Origin: Ornithobacterium rhinotracheale
GTDB lineage: Bacteria > Bacteroidota > Bacteroidia > Flavobacteriales > Weeksellaceae
NCBI RefSeq assembly: GCF_022832975.1
Contig: NZ_CP094846.1
Coordinates: forward strand, 1,687,501-1,751,500
DNA: 64,000 nt
Direction of reading: 5' to 3'
Shown: positions 10,602-20,156 of the stretch, piece after piece
How positions within the stretch are numbered: the first letter of the stretch is position 1
Layout of the letters: each line of letters starts with the position of its first letter
Notes under the pieces: generated by a model
What the model was told of the DNA's origin: nothing
The model's database searches: none
Seen by the model: only the letters and a program-made list of their open reading frames with translations
Translations under genes and position numbers: made by a program

Positions 10602-10988
10602 TTAACGTTTTGAGAATTGGAATCTCTTACGAGCTTTCTTCTGTCCGTATTTTTTACGCTCAACCATTCTTGGATCACGAGTAAGCAACCCTTCTGGTTT
10701 CAACAATGCTCTAAACTCTTGGTTCACTTCGCAAAGTGCACGAGATAAAGCCATTCTAATAGCCTCAGCTTGTCCTGTAATACCCCCACCGTGAACAAGT
10801 ACATTTACATCATACTGATCTTTAGTTTCAGTGATTACAAAAGGTTGTAATACTTTATATCTTAATACATCTGTACCAAAATAAGTTTCTAAATCACGAC
10901 CATTGATAGTGATTTCTCCTTTCCCTTCTTGGATATAGGCTCTAGCAACAGATGTTTTTCTACGCCCTATTTTATGAGTGATAGCCAT
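10602..10988 (-). CDS. rpsI: 30S ribosomal protein S9
   Basis: 128 residues, standard for S9. The N-terminus has the signature GRRKTSVARAYIQEG. The middle has VHGGGITGQAEAIRMALSRA, and the basic tail ends KYGQKKARKRFQFSKR, whose last Lys-Arg contacts P-site tRNA. The start codon is 5 nt after the rplM stop, the universal rplM-rpsI operon. Confidence 0.99.
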   Translation of the reverse strand: MAITHKIGRRKTSVARAYIQEGKGEITINGRDLETYFGTDVLRYKVLQPFVITETKDQYDVNVLVHGGGITGQAEAIRMALSRALCEVNQEFRALLKPEGLLTRDPRMVERKKYGQKKARKRFQFSKR

Positions 10989-10993
10989 ATATT

Positions 10994-11449
10994 TTATTTG
11001 AATTCGTTTATATCTATTGTTATTGGTTGTTGCGCAGTTTGCTCATGCTCTGCTCCTTCGTAAATCTTCACATTTTTAAGGATTGCTCTACCTAATTTAT
11101 TTTTAGGAAGCATACCTTTAATTGCTTTTTCTACCAATCCAGTAGCATCTTTTGCAAAGAATTGCTTTGCCGTAATGCTTCTTTGCCCACCTGGAAATCC
11201 AGTATATCTTTGGTAAACTTTATCAGACCATTTATTTCCGGTCAAGTTGATTTTATCTGCATTTACGATTACTACATAATCACCACAATCTGCATGTGGG
11301 GTAAAATTAGGCTTATGCTTACCTCTTAGTAATTTAGCTACTTTAGATGCTAAACGCCCTAGAGACTGCCCTTCCGCATCTACCAACAACCACTCCTTAT
11401 TAGCGGTTTGCTTGTTTGCTGATATTGTTTTATAACTTAGTGTATCCAC
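10994..11449 (-). CDS. rplM: 50S ribosomal protein L13
   Basis: 151 residues, with the Flavobacteriia start MDTLSYKTISANK and the motifs VDAEGQSLGRLASKVAKLL, NFTPHADCGDYVVIVNADK and GMLPKNKLG. The start codon is GTG. No ATG gives a sensible N-terminus, and the MDTLSYKT start is conserved in relatives. It is expressed from a perfect promoter at 11500-11530 and co-transcribed with rpsI. Confidence 0.98.
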   Translation of the reverse strand: MDTLSYKTISANKQTANKEWLLVDAEGQSLGRLASKVAKLLRGKHKPNFTPHADCGDYVVIVNADKINLTGNKWSDKVYQRYTGFPGGQRSITAKQFFAKDATGLVEKAIKGMLPKNKLGRAILKNVKIYEGAEHEQTAQQPITIDINEFK

Positions 11450-11499
11450 CTTTTTGATTTTTAAATAATTATTATGTACTTTTGGATAAAATCGGGTTG

Positions 11500-11530
11500 C
11501 AAATGTAAGAAAAACTTTTAACCCTACAAA
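11500..11530 (-). promoter_or_regulatory. rplM-rpsI promoter
   Basis: The minus strand reads TTTG, 19 bp, TACATTTG, an exact Bacteroidota promoter. It leaves a leader of about 45 nt before the GTG start of rplM. Confidence 0.75.
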
Positions 11531-11656
11531 TTTTTTTATACTTTTTATTTACAATCTTTTCCGGTGTCAGTTTTCACCTTCTACATTTAGTCTAAAAATA
11601 TAGCAAAATCGGATTCTCCAAATATACATTATTGTATATATCGTTATAAATAAATG

Positions 11657-11685
11657 TTGAAATATTTTATTTTTTATTAAATTTG
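11657..11685 (+). promoter_or_regulatory. lspA promoter
   Basis: TTG at 11657-11659, an 18-bp spacer, then TAAATTTG at 11678-11685. The start of lspA is about 29 nt further on. Confidence 0.55.
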
Positions 11686-11713
11686 CCACTTATACATTTT
11701 AATTTACTACAAT

Positions 11714-12343
11714 TTGAAAAAGTTTGCACTCATCGCGATTATCATCGTAATCATAGACCAAGTTTCTAAAATCTACATCAAAACACATTTTGGTATCAAT
11801 AGCGAAGCCTTTGATATTTTTGATTGGTTTAAAATCGTGTTTGTGGAGAATCCTGGTATGGCATATGGCATGAACTGGGGCGGCCCACTCGGCAAGTCTC
11901 TTTTAGCGATTTTGCGCTGGGTAATGTGCGGGGCCATCGTTTGGGCAGTGACTATAGGACCGTGGAAAAAATACATGAAAAATAATTATTTCATCATTCC
12001 CATGTCGCTTATTTTGGCAGGCGCACTGGGCAATGTAATCGATAGCACTTTTTATGGCATAATGTTCGATTCAGGCACCACTTGGAACAGCGAATTGCAT
12101 CAATGGAACCGCTGGTACCCTGGCGTTTCTCAATTAAATTTCGAAGGCTACGCCCCTCTATTCCAAGGTTGCGTGGTGGATATGCTGTATTTCCCTTTGT
12201 TTAATTACAATATCCCAGAGTCAATTCCAATCATTGGAGGAGCCAAAGGTGTTTTCTTCTCACCCGTGTTTAATGTAGCAGATAGTGCTATTTCTGTGGG
12301 CGGTGCTTTGCTTTTGATTTTCCAGAAAAAAGCATTTCATTAA
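11714..12343 (+). CDS. lspA: Lipoprotein signal peptidase (signal peptidase II)
   Basis: Inner-membrane aspartyl protease that cleaves prolipoproteins before the lipidated cysteine. It is 209 residues, long for the family (160-170 in proteobacteria), because of a roughly 40-residue periplasmic insertion around 115-155, common in Bacteroidota. Four hydrophobic segments are visible. Catalytic aspartates are D110 in GNVID and D190 in FNVADS. The start codon is TTG (11714), with MKKFALIAII following, and no ATG is available. The many lipoproteins in this window would be its substrates. Confidence 0.96.
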   Translation: MKKFALIAIIIVIIDQVSKIYIKTHFGINSEAFDIFDWFKIVFVENPGMAYGMNWGGPLGKSLLAILRWVMCGAIVWAVTIGPWKKYMKNNYFIIPMSLILAGALGNVIDSTFYGIMFDSGTTWNSELHQWNRWYPGVSQLNFEGYAPLFQGCVVDMLYFPLFNYNIPESIPIIGGAKGVFFSPVFNVADSAISVGGALLLIFQKKAFH

Positions 12344-12366
12344 TTATTTATAAGATATAAAAACAC

Positions 12367-12394
12367 AAAAGCTTTCTCCGCGGAGAAAGCTTTT
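12367..12394. terminator. Bidirectional terminator between lspA and the SIMPL gene
   Basis: A perfect palindrome AAAAGCTTTCTC-CGCG-GAGAAAGCTTTT sits between two convergent genes. It has a short T tract on each strand. Confidence 0.85.
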
Positions 12395-12415
12395 ATCGTT
12401 AATAACCAAATACAT

Positions 12416-13150
12416 TTAATCCACATTATACTCCAATCGGATAGTGACGCTCGCTTCTTTTTCTTTGGAAGTTGTATTAAATGTTCCACCGTATGAGAAA
12501 TCTTCGTCAGAGTTTGGTGCTGTAATTTGGATCACTCCCATAGACGCCTTTTTAAGTTTCCCAAGTTTGCTACCTGCATTATTTGCGATTTTTTCTGCAC
12601 GCTCCTTAGCATCCTTGGTCGCATTGGCAATCATATCTTGTTTTACTTCAGCTAATTTGGTATAAAAATATTTAGGCGAAGACGATGTAAATTCAATTCC
12701 TTGATTAATGATTTCAGTGATGTCTCTTGACAAATTTTCAATTTTAGACACCTCATGGCTTTCAATCGAAACGCTTTGAGTCAATTCATAACCAGAAAAC
12801 ACTCGACGAGACGAACCATCTTTATTAGTTTCGTAATTGTAATCTTTCTCGATATCCACAGCCGAAAATACAATTTCTTCAGGTTTTACACCTTTGGAGG
12901 TCAAATAGTTGTTAATGACTTCCCTGTCGTTTGCCAAGGCATCATAGACTTCTTTTAAGTTAATGCCCGTGGTAGAAAATTTACCCGACCATGTGATTAA
13001 ATCGGAGGTAAACTGCTTCGTTCCTAGTCCTGTAACAGAAATTGTGTTTTGTTTTTCGTTTCTGTTTTTTAGCGATACGCCAAAGACCCATGTTGCAATA
13101 ATCAACCCAAGCACGGCGATGATTACTGAAATAACTAATTTACTTTTCAT
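12416..13150 (-). CDS. SIMPL domain (DUF541) protein, periplasmic
   Basis: From the chosen start MKSKLVISVIIAV the protein is 244 residues. It has one N-terminal membrane anchor or uncleaved signal (about 4-25), then the SIMPL pattern: NTISVTGLGTKQF, a region with DYNYETNKDGSSRRVFSGYELTQSVSI, ATKDAKERAEKIANNAGSKLG, and a C-terminal strand EASVTIRLEYNVD. An earlier in-frame start 16 codons upstream gives a non-signal-like N-terminus and is rejected. The role of the family is uncertain; some members affect oxidative stress or bind partner kinases. It converges on lspA. Confidence 0.88.
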   Translation of the reverse strand: MKSKLVISVIIAVLGLIIATWVFGVSLKNRNEKQNTISVTGLGTKQFTSDLITWSGKFSTTGINLKEVYDALANDREVINNYLTSKGVKPEEIVFSAVDIEKDYNYETNKDGSSRRVFSGYELTQSVSIESHEVSKIENLSRDITEIINQGIEFTSSSPKYFYTKLAEVKQDMIANATKDAKERAEKIANNAGSKLGKLKKASMGVIQITAPNSDEDFSYGGTFNTTSKEKEASVTIRLEYNVD

Positions 13151-13325
13151 GACATTTTTTAAGATATTTAAATAATTGAGTTTAAATGTTAAAAACAATA
13201 ATTAATAAAATACAACATTTAGACCAAAATCGTTTAAAAACGTTAAATTTTAAATTGTTTTTTAGTTAAATATTATTTATTTAAGTTTTTGCAATAAAAT
13301 ACAAAAATATACCCAAAAATAGGAA

Positions 13326-13357
13326 TTTGTGTAAAAAGCAAAGATATCGTAACTTCG
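13326..13357 (+). promoter_or_regulatory. Probable trpS promoter
   Basis: TTTG (13326-13329), 20 bp, then TAACTTCG (13350-13357), one base off TAnnTTTG. The leader of about 125 nt contains a small hairpin, GTGGC/GCCAC, near 13366-13382. The rest of the 13199-13486 gap holds nothing I can identify. Confidence 0.5.
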
Positions 13358-13486
13358 CCAAATTGTGGCAGCAATAGCCACCTAAACGAATATATTACAT
13401 AACTTAAAGTTTCAATGAAAATTGTAAAATCTTACGAAAATCTTTTTCTCTGAGCCTACAATTTTTCATTAATAAAAAATATTAAA

Positions 13487-14461
13487 ATGCGTGTATTAAC
13501 TGGTTTACAAAGTACAGGAACGCCCCATTTAGGAAACATTTTGGGCGCAATTTTACCCGCCATCGAAATGGCAAAAGACGAGAAAAACGAAAGTTTTCTA
13601 TTTATTGCAGATTTGCACTCTTTAACCCAAATTAAAGATGCCGAAGTTTTAAAAGAAAACACTTACCAAACGGCTGCCGCTTGGCTTGCATTGGGGTTAG
13701 ATACTTCTAAGTCTGTATTTTATCGTCAATCAGATGTTCCACAATGTACCGAGCTTACATGGTATTTGCTAAACTTTTTCTCATACCAGAGACTGACTTT
13801 GGCGCACTCTTTTAAAGACAAAGCTGGGCGTCTAGACGATGTAAATGGCGGACTTTTCACCTATCCTATTTTAATGGCGGCAGACATTTTATTATACGAC
13901 GCCAATGTAGTACCTGTGGGAAAAGACCAAATGCAACACCTTGAAATCACGCGTGATGTGGCTTCTCGTTTCAACCATTTAATGGGCGAAACTTTTGTGA
14001 TACCAGAAGGAAAAACTAACGAAACCACAATGTATATCCCTGGTCTTGATGGCGAAAAAATGAGCAAATCTCGCGGTAACTACATTAATGTTTTCTTACC
14101 AGCAAAACAACTGAGAAAACAAATTATGAGCATTCAGACAGATAGCACACCGCTTGAGGAGCCAAAAGATTATGAATCTTGCAATGTTTTCAATCTTTAT
14201 AAAACGATGGCAAGCGAAAGCCAAATCGCTGAAATGAAAGAAAATTACACCAGAGGTGGCTATGGCTACGGACACGCTAAACAAGCTCTTTTTGAACTGA
14301 TTACTGAAAAATTTGGAGAGGCTCGTGAGAAATTCGACGCACTTTTAGCCAATCGTTCAGAAATTGATGAAGCACTAGCGCAAGGTGCGGAAAAAGCTAG
14401 CGTGATTGCCGACGAAACGCTGAAAAGAGTACGCGAAAAATTAGGTTACATCAATAAGTAA
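13487..14461 (+). CDS. trpS: Tryptophanyl-tRNA synthetase
   Basis: Class I synthetase charging tRNA-Trp. It is 324 residues, normal for the bacterial enzyme. The HIGH-type motif is TPHLGN at 12-17, the tryptophan and ATP pocket includes FIADLHSLTQI near 39-49, and the KMSKS loop is exact at 191-195 (GEKMSKSRGN). The C-terminal helix ends REKLGYI. It is transcribed alone. The gene downstream, 118 nt away, belongs to iron-sulfur assembly. Confidence 0.98.
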   Translation: MRVLTGLQSTGTPHLGNILGAILPAIEMAKDEKNESFLFIADLHSLTQIKDAEVLKENTYQTAAAWLALGLDTSKSVFYRQSDVPQCTELTWYLLNFFSYQRLTLAHSFKDKAGRLDDVNGGLFTYPILMAADILLYDANVVPVGKDQMQHLEITRDVASRFNHLMGETFVIPEGKTNETTMYIPGLDGEKMSKSRGNYINVFLPAKQLRKQIMSIQTDSTPLEEPKDYESCNVFNLYKTMASESQIAEMKENYTRGGYGYGHAKQALFELITEKFGEAREKFDALLANRSEIDEALAQGAEKASVIADETLKRVREKLGYINK

Positions 14462-14550
14462 TGTCAACCTTTTGCCCCTATCATAAAAAATATTTATGAT
14501 TATATCATCAGATTATTTGTTGCAAATTAGAATAGTTTTAAATTAATCTG

Positions 14551-14558
14551 TAATTTTG
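14551..14558 (+). promoter_or_regulatory. -7 element before the IscA-type gene
   Basis: TAATTTTG fits TAnnTTTG and lies 21 nt before the ATG at 14580. No clear TTTG sits at the right distance upstream, so this is a partial match. Confidence 0.4.
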
Positions 14559-14579
14559 TAAAAATAATTGACAAAAATC

Positions 14580-14909
14580 ATGATTAAAGTTTCTCAACAA
14601 GCTAAAACCAAATTGGAGCAATTGCTCGCCGAGGAAGGAAAATCCTTTGAAAACGCTTATGTTCGCGTAGGTGTCATCAGCGGGGGATGTTCTGGCTTGT
14701 CATACAATTTAAGCTTTGATACAGAAAAAACTGAAAACGACAAATTATTTGAAGATAATGGCGCAAGAATTTTAGTCGATAAAAAATCTTTCCTCTATCT
14801 TGTGGGCACTACGCTCGAGTATTCGGGAGGGCTTAACGGGAAAGGTTTTGTCTTTAATAATCCTAATGCCAATAGAACTTGCGGTTGTGGTGAAAGTTTT
14901 TCATTATAA
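14580..14909 (+). CDS. A-type iron-sulfur carrier (IscA/SufA/ErpA family)
   Basis: A 109-residue HesB/IscA-fold protein that carries nascent Fe-S clusters to apoproteins. The three cluster cysteines are present: C37 in SGGCSGL, and C101 and C103 in the tail TCGCGESF. The ATG at 14580 is chosen. A TTG four codons earlier would only add residues before the conserved MIKVSQQAK. It lies 42 nt before sufB in the same direction, so the pair is probably one operon for SUF-type cluster assembly. Confidence 0.93.
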   Translation: MIKVSQQAKTKLEQLLAEEGKSFENAYVRVGVISGGCSGLSYNLSFDTEKTENDKLFEDNGARILVDKKSFLYLVGTTLEYSGGLNGKGFVFNNPNANRTCGCGESFSL

Positions 14910-14951
14910 CTTAAAAACCACATTTTCACTTATTTAACACAAAGAAAAACT

Positions 14952-16403
14952 ATGTCAAAATATACAGAAGACGATTTAAGAGTAGAACTAGAATCTGGTA
15001 AAGAATACGAATTCGGCTGGACAACCGATGTGGAGTACGAAGAGTTTCCCAAAGGGCTAAACGAAGACATCATTCGTGAAATTTCTAAAAGAAAAAACGA
15101 ACCTGAATGGATGACTGAATGGCGTCTTGAAGCTTATAGAATTTGGCTTACTATGGAAGAGCCTGAATGGGCTAATGTAAATTATGAAAAACCAGATTTC
15201 CAAGCAATTCAATATTATGCTGCGCCAAAAAAGCAAAAACAACTCAACTCGCTAGACGAGGTAGATCCTGAGCTTTTAAAAACCTTTGAAAAATTAGGGA
15301 TTTCGCTTGAGGAGCAAAAAAGATTGAGTGGTGTGGCTGTAGATGCCGTAATTGATTCTGTTTCGGTGAAAACTACTTTTAGAGAAACTTTGGCAGAAAA
15401 AGGCATTATCTTTATGTCTATCAGCGAAGCAATCAAGGAACACCCAGATTTAGTAAAGAAATATTTGGGTAAAGTCGTTCCGCGTGGCGATAATTTCTAT
15501 GCCGCTTTGAACTCTGCTGTTTTCTCAGACGGATCGTTCTGTTATATTCCAAAAGGTGTGAGATGCCCAATGGAACTTTCAACCTATTTCCGTATCAACC
15601 AAGCAGGAACTGGGCAGTTTGAGCGTACGCTTGTAGTGGCAGATGAGGGCTCTTATGTTTCTTATCTAGAAGGCTGTACAGCACCACAGCGCGACGAAAA
15701 CCAATTGCACGCAGCCGTTGTAGAGCTTATTGCTATGGACGATGCCGAGATTAAATATTCTACCGTTCAAAACTGGTTCCCTGGGAACGAAAACGGAAAA
15801 GGTGGAGTTTATAACTTTGTAACTAAGAGAGCTTTGGCTGAGAAAAACGCAAAAGTTTCTTGGACTCAGGTAGAGACAGGTTCGGCTGTTACTTGGAAAT
15901 ACCCAAGTTGTATTTTAAAAGGCGACAACTCAATTGGGGAATTCTACTCAATTGCGGTTACCAACAATTACCAACAAGCCGATACGGGAACTAAGATGAT
16001 TCACCTTGGGAAAAATACCAAATCAACGATTATTTCTAAAGGTATTTCTGCAGGTAGATCTCAAAACAGCTACCGTGGTCTTGTGAAAGTAGCTAAAAAT
16101 GCGAGCAATGCGAGAAACTTCTCTCAGTGTGATTCATTACTAATGGGTAATAAATGTGGTGCACATACTTTCCCTTACATCGATATTAAAAACAGTACGG
16201 CTAAACTTGAGCACGAAGCGACTACTTCAAAAATTGGTGAAGACCAAATTTTCTACTGCAACCAGCGTGGAATCGATGAAGAAAAAGCAATTGCACTCAT
16301 TGTTAATGGATTTAGCAAAGAAGTATTAAAAAAACTTCCTATGGAATTTGCCGTAGAAGCCCAAAAACTGCTCGAAATCAGTTTGGAAGGTAGTGTTGGA
16401 TAA
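14952..16403 (+). CDS. sufB: Fe-S cluster assembly scaffold SufB
   Basis: Core scaffold of the SUF Fe-S assembly machine, acting in a complex with SufC and SufD. It is 483 residues. Visible blocks are [26 protein letters not shown], the beta-helix core with [14 protein letters not shown], the [19 protein letters not shown] block, [18 protein letters not shown], and the C-terminal signature [20 protein letters not shown], with conserved Cys and His. It follows an A-type carrier gene, but no sufC, sufD or sufS follows. The next genes are an HAD phosphatase and a thioredoxin, beyond a terminator. Confidence 0.98.
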   Translation: MSKYTEDDLRVELESGKEYEFGWTTDVEYEEFPKGLNEDIIREISKRKNEPEWMTEWRLEAYRIWLTMEEPEWANVNYEKPDFQAIQYYAAPKKQKQLNSLDEVDPELLKTFEKLGISLEEQKRLSGVAVDAVIDSVSVKTTFRETLAEKGIIFMSISEAIKEHPDLVKKYLGKVVPRGDNFYAALNSAVFSDGSFCYIPKGVRCPMELSTYFRINQAGTGQFERTLVVADEGSYVSYLEGCTAPQRDENQLHAAVVELIAMDDAEIKYSTVQNWFPGNENGKGGVYNFVTKRALAEKNAKVSWTQVETGSAVTWKYPSCILKGDNSIGEFYSIAVTNNYQQADTGTKMIHLGKNTKSTIISKGISAGRSQNSYRGLVKVAKNASNARNFSQCDSLLMGNKCGAHTFPYIDIKNSTAKLEHEATTSKIGEDQIFYCNQRGIDEEKAIALIVNGFSKEVLKKLPMEFAVEAQKLLEISLEGSVG

Positions 16404-16432
16404 TACCAAAAAAATCAAATTATACATTTTAT

Positions 16433-16469
16433 AAAGTCGTTTTCATTTCAAAAACGGCTTTATTTTTTA
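16433..16469 (+). terminator. Terminator after sufB
   Basis: AAAGTCGTTTT and AAAACGGCTTT form a stem around CATTTC, with a G-T pair, followed by an ATTTTTTAT tail. Confidence 0.75.
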
Positions 16470-16490
16470 TCTTTACCAAAATTTAAAATC

Positions 16491-17093
16491 ATGAATATCG
16501 ATACTATAATATTTGATTTCGGTGGTGTTTTAGTAGACTGGAATCCTCGTTATGTTTTCAAAAAATACTTTGACAACGAAGAAGAAATGGAATGGTTTCT
16601 TGCCAATGTTTGCACCAATGAATGGAACATGGAACAAGATCGCGGAAGAAGTTTTGCCGAAGCTACCAAAATCCTTCAAAATCAATTTCCTGAACATAGC
16701 GAAATGATCGCTAAATTCTATGGAGAATGGGAAGATATGTTGAAATCTGACATTCCTGGAACGGTAGAAATTTTGAAAGAATTACACCAAAAATATCCTT
16801 TATACGGACTCACCAATTGGTCTGCCGAATCGATTGACATAGCCTACAACCGATATGATTTCTTCTCGCTCTTTAAAGGAATTGTAGTTTCGGGCGAAGA
16901 AAAACTCATCAAACCTGAACCTGAAATTTATCAAGTTTTGCTTAATCGCTATGACTTAACACCCGAAAAATGTTTGTTTATTGACGATAATTTGGACAAT
17001 GTAAAAGCTGCACAAGCACAAGGCATAAACGCCATTCAATTTACAACGCCAGAAAAACTGAGAAAAGATTTAGAAGATTTAAACTTATTATAA
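16491..17093 (+). CDS. HAD superfamily hydrolase (YihX-like)
   Basis: A 200-residue cytosolic phosphatase of the haloacid dehalogenase fold with an alpha-helical cap. Motif I is DFGGVLVDW, with nucleophile D9 and the second Asp position replaced by Gly, as in YihX-type sequences. Motif II is GLTNWS near 115, the motif III lysine lies in EKLIKPEPEIY, and motif IV is FIDDNLDNV near 163. Substrate is unknown; relatives remove phosphate from sugar phosphates such as glucose 1-phosphate. A thioredoxin gene starts 3 nt after its stop, so they are translated together. Confidence 0.9.
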   Translation: MNIDTIIFDFGGVLVDWNPRYVFKKYFDNEEEMEWFLANVCTNEWNMEQDRGRSFAEATKILQNQFPEHSEMIAKFYGEWEDMLKSDIPGTVEILKELHQKYPLYGLTNWSAESIDIAYNRYDFFSLFKGIVVSGEEKLIKPEPEIYQVLLNRYDLTPEKCLFIDDNLDNVKAAQAQGINAIQFTTPEKLRKDLEDLNLL

Positions 17094-17096
17094 AAA

Positions 17097-17486
17097 ATGG
17101 GATTATTTAATATTTTTAGTTCAAAGAATAAAAGCATCAAAGCCCTCGAAATTAACGAAGCCAATTTTAATCAAGAAATTGCCGAAAGCAATTTGCCCGT
17201 TGTGCTTGACTTTTACGCCAGCTGGTGCCAACCATGCCAAGTGATGAGCTCGCTGATTACTCGTTTGGTGAAAGAAAATCAAGATTTAGCCCAAAAAGTA
17301 AAAGTAGGAAAGGTTGATATCGAAGCCAATCCACGCTTGGCCGAAATGTTTAAAATTCGTAGCACGCCAAGTCTTTTATTCATTCATAAACAAAGCGTTT
17401 TAGAACGCTCTTCGGGACTTCTCCCCTACAACGAATTGCTTCAAAAAATACAAGATTTTGCCGAAGACTTTGAAACCGAAGATTAA
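17097..17486 (+). CDS. Thioredoxin-family protein
   Basis: 129 residues with a thioredoxin fold and an active site WCQPC at 43-47 in place of the usual WCGPC. The cis-proline region is present as STPSLLFI near 100. A short N-terminal extension (about 20 residues, no signal peptide) precedes the fold. Probably a cytosolic disulfide reductase. It is directly downstream of the HAD gene and ends at a strong bidirectional terminator. Confidence 0.92.
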   Translation: MGLFNIFSSKNKSIKALEINEANFNQEIAESNLPVVLDFYASWCQPCQVMSSLITRLVKENQDLAQKVKVGKVDIEANPRLAEMFKIRSTPSLLFIHKQSVLERSSGLLPYNELLQKIQDFAEDFETED

Positions 17487-17501
17487 AAAATTTAGAAATA
17501 T

Positions 17502-17536
17502 AAAAAGCGCGAGATACTTTGTATCTCGCGCTTTTT
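17502..17536. terminator. Bidirectional terminator
   Basis: AAAAAGCGCGAGATAC and GTATCTCGCGCTTTTT form a 16-bp perfect stem around TTT, between two convergent genes. Confidence 0.92.
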
Positions 17537-17558
17537 AGTTTAGAGCAAAAATCCATTT

Positions 17559-20156
17559 TTAGGCATTTTTCTCTTTTCTTTTTTTATAAAAATAGAAACC
17601 GCTACCCAGAATCAATAAGGCAAAAATCACATTGCTTGCCAAAGTGATTGTAGAACCTAATTGAATGGATTTTGGTTCAAATTTGAAAACAATTTCGTGC
17701 TTGCCTTTAGGGATTTCAAGCCCGCGAAGGAAATAGTTGGTCTGCACGATGGGTGCTTCTTTTCCGTCGATGCTGGCTTGCCAACCTTTGTCATAAAACA
17801 CTTCAGAAAATACCGCAAAACCATCATTGGCATTCTCGCTAGTATAATGGATTTCAAATGGTAAATACTTTGTCAATTCAATATTAGCATTGGCAGAAGA
17901 ATAATTTTTATTCGCTGAAAAATTATTAACTACCGCTTGATTTTTGATGTCGATTTGTCCAATTTTCACAATAGACTCGTTGTCGTCTTTAGCCTCTAAA
18001 ACTTGTTGCACAAACCACGCATTTCCTGCAGGATTTGGATTTTTCATCACCTGCGGTTCTTGCGGATTGCCCACAATCACATAGCGTGTATTGAGCATAT
18101 TTAAGATGTTTTCGAGCGAACGATTGCTTAAGCCCAATTGTTTTTTCTGGATAGAATCACTTGTAAAATAGACATCTATGATATTTTGATAATTCTGCAA
18201 TTTAGCTCCATGGTATCCCCCAATCGCATTGACGAAATAAGATGTAGAAGCATCATTAAATGTATTGACTGCTCGATTAAACACACGATAATGCCCTTTG
18301 TCGTTTTCTTTGATTTGGTTTAAAACACTATTCATTGGGATTTTGTATGCAATCTGCATCACCATCGGATTGCCTTGCGCCGCCTGCATCATGCGATCGG
18401 TCATTTGTGTAGGAAACGGATTTTTCACCCATTGTGCAGGGATAAAGTTTTCGTCGTTTAAGTATCGTTTATCCACACCCCAAACATCAATTAAACTTAA
18501 AATGGCAATACCCGCAATCACGATTTCTTTGTGTTTTAAAACCTTGAATTGATACAATAAAAACAAACCTAAAGTGAGCACCACAAAAATAATTGTACGC
18601 AAAGTATCTGCTTTAAACATCGCAATTCTATCCGCTTTAATGCCTTTTGCCATGGCCTGTGGCAATTGCGCATCTATCTCAGATGTAAACGAGAACATAC
18701 TACCGCCCGCCACATACAAAATCACTAAAAATGCCACAACGCCACCGCCTGCATAATACAAGATTTTTTTCTTTGTTTCTTCGCTTAAAGTTTTATCTTT
18801 AAAATAACGATATACTGCCAATGCACCTAACAATGGCATGGTAAATTCCGCCATGACAAGTATTGAAGAAACAGCTCTAAATTTATCATAGAACGGCACA
18901 AAATTTATAAAGAAATCAGTGATAGGCATAAAGTTTTTGCCCCAAGCAAGGATAAAACTCAACAGCGTAGCACTTAAAAGCCACCATTTGTATCTTCCTT
19001 TAACCAAGAATAAGCCCAAAATAAACAAAAATACAACCACCGCACCTTGATAAGCTGGACCACTTGTAAATGGCTGATCGCCCCAATAAGTTGGGATAGC
19101 ACTAATGTTTTGACTCATAGAAGCTAAAGCTTGCGGGTAAATTTCTTCGTATTTGGCTTGAGGATTTTGCGCTGCATATTGTGCCGCCACTTCGCCCGCC
19201 GCTTGCTGAACAGATTCTTGCAAATTCTTTTTATAAGTTTCTGGCTCGGTAGAACCTCCACCCATAAAATTAGGGATAAAAAGGTTTAAGGTTTCTAGTT
19301 TCCCGTAGCTCCAAGCCGTGATGTAATCTTTGTTTAAGCCAGCATGATTGCTATGCTCATTTTGCAACAAAGTTACATTGTTTTTGCCACGGGTGCTTAA
19401 TTTTCCGTACTCATAAGTGGCTAAATAATTGGTGCTATTTAAGCCTAATGCTAAAAACAATGCCACAACGCTTAGCCCTAGCGAAATTCCAAATGCTTTG
19501 ATTTGTTTTTGTTTAAAGGCTTCTACCCCTTCAAAAATGACAAATAATCCCATGACAAAACCGAAATAATAAGTCATTTGTGGGTGATTGGCATTTAGCT
19601 CCAACGCCATAAAAAGTGTTGTGAGCAAAAGCCCTAAAATATATTTTCGCTTAAATAAAAGAATAATTCCAGCGGCTAATGGCGCAAAATAAGCAATGGC
19701 GTGCGCCTTGGAATTGTGCCCTGCCTCGATAATGATGACGAAATAAGTGCCTAAGCCAAAGAGAAATGCACCCATTAGTGCATATTTCCAATTTTTAAAC
19801 AATACCAAACCGAGTATAAAAAATCCCGCCAAAAGCAAAAACATGTAATCGGCAGGACGCGGCAAAAAGCGTAAAACTTGGTCTATTTTCTTAATCACAT
19901 TGTATTGGTAGCTCGCCCCCGTTTGATAAGTGGGCATACCGCTAAACATGGCATCGCTCCAGTACACATTTTCGCCCGTAGCTTTTTGATACTGGTGCAT
20001 GCTCTCGGCACTACCTTTGTAGTTTACGATATCGGGTTGCAACAAAGCTTGATTCCCGCTGATAACGGGCATGTTGTATGCCAAAGCCACAAGGGCAATC
20101 AGCACGATAGAAATTAACCCAAAAATTATATTTTTATTTAGTTTCATCCTCTTCAA
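17559..20156 (-). CDS. YfhO family membrane protein
   Basis: A polytopic protein of 865 residues with about a dozen membrane spans, an N-terminal span near 10-30, large extracytoplasmic loops, a C-terminal beta-rich domain (about 600-820) and a final span followed by KKRKEKN. This is the usual layout of Bacteroidota YfhO proteins. Bacillus YfhO is implicated in glycosylating lipoteichoic acid, but the function here is unknown. The start at 20156 overlaps the upstream DUF4834 gene by 23 nt; a second Met (20147) is an alternative. The two genes are almost certainly co-transcribed. Confidence 0.88.
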   Translation of the reverse strand: MKRMKLNKNIIFGLISIVLIALVALAYNMPVISGNQALLQPDIVNYKGSAESMHQYQKATGENVYWSDAMFSGMPTYQTGASYQYNVIKKIDQVLRFLPRPADYMFLLLAGFFILGLVLFKNWKYALMGAFLFGLGTYFVIIIEAGHNSKAHAIAYFAPLAAGIILLFKRKYILGLLLTTLFMALELNANHPQMTYYFGFVMGLFVIFEGVEAFKQKQIKAFGISLGLSVVALFLALGLNSTNYLATYEYGKLSTRGKNNVTLLQNEHSNHAGLNKDYITAWSYGKLETLNLFIPNFMGGGSTEPETYKKNLQESVQQAAGEVAAQYAAQNPQAKYEEIYPQALASMSQNISAIPTYWGDQPFTSGPAYQGAVVVFLFILGLFLVKGRYKWWLLSATLLSFILAWGKNFMPITDFFINFVPFYDKFRAVSSILVMAEFTMPLLGALAVYRYFKDKTLSEETKKKILYYAGGGVVAFLVILYVAGGSMFSFTSEIDAQLPQAMAKGIKADRIAMFKADTLRTIIFVVLTLGLFLLYQFKVLKHKEIVIAGIAILSLIDVWGVDKRYLNDENFIPAQWVKNPFPTQMTDRMMQAAQGNPMVMQIAYKIPMNSVLNQIKENDKGHYRVFNRAVNTFNDASTSYFVNAIGGYHGAKLQNYQNIIDVYFTSDSIQKKQLGLSNRSLENILNMLNTRYVIVGNPQEPQVMKNPNPAGNAWFVQQVLEAKDDNESIVKIGQIDIKNQAVVNNFSANKNYSSANANIELTKYLPFEIHYTSENANDGFAVFSEVFYDKGWQASIDGKEAPIVQTNYFLRGLEIPKGKHEIVFKFEPKSIQLGSTITLASNVIFALLILGSGFYFYKKRKEKNA

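Noticed and set aside
13350-13486. A T-box or tryptophan attenuator before trpS
   Set aside because: Only a short GTGGC/GCCAC hairpin is visible. No T-box UGGN loop or tandem Trp codons were found.
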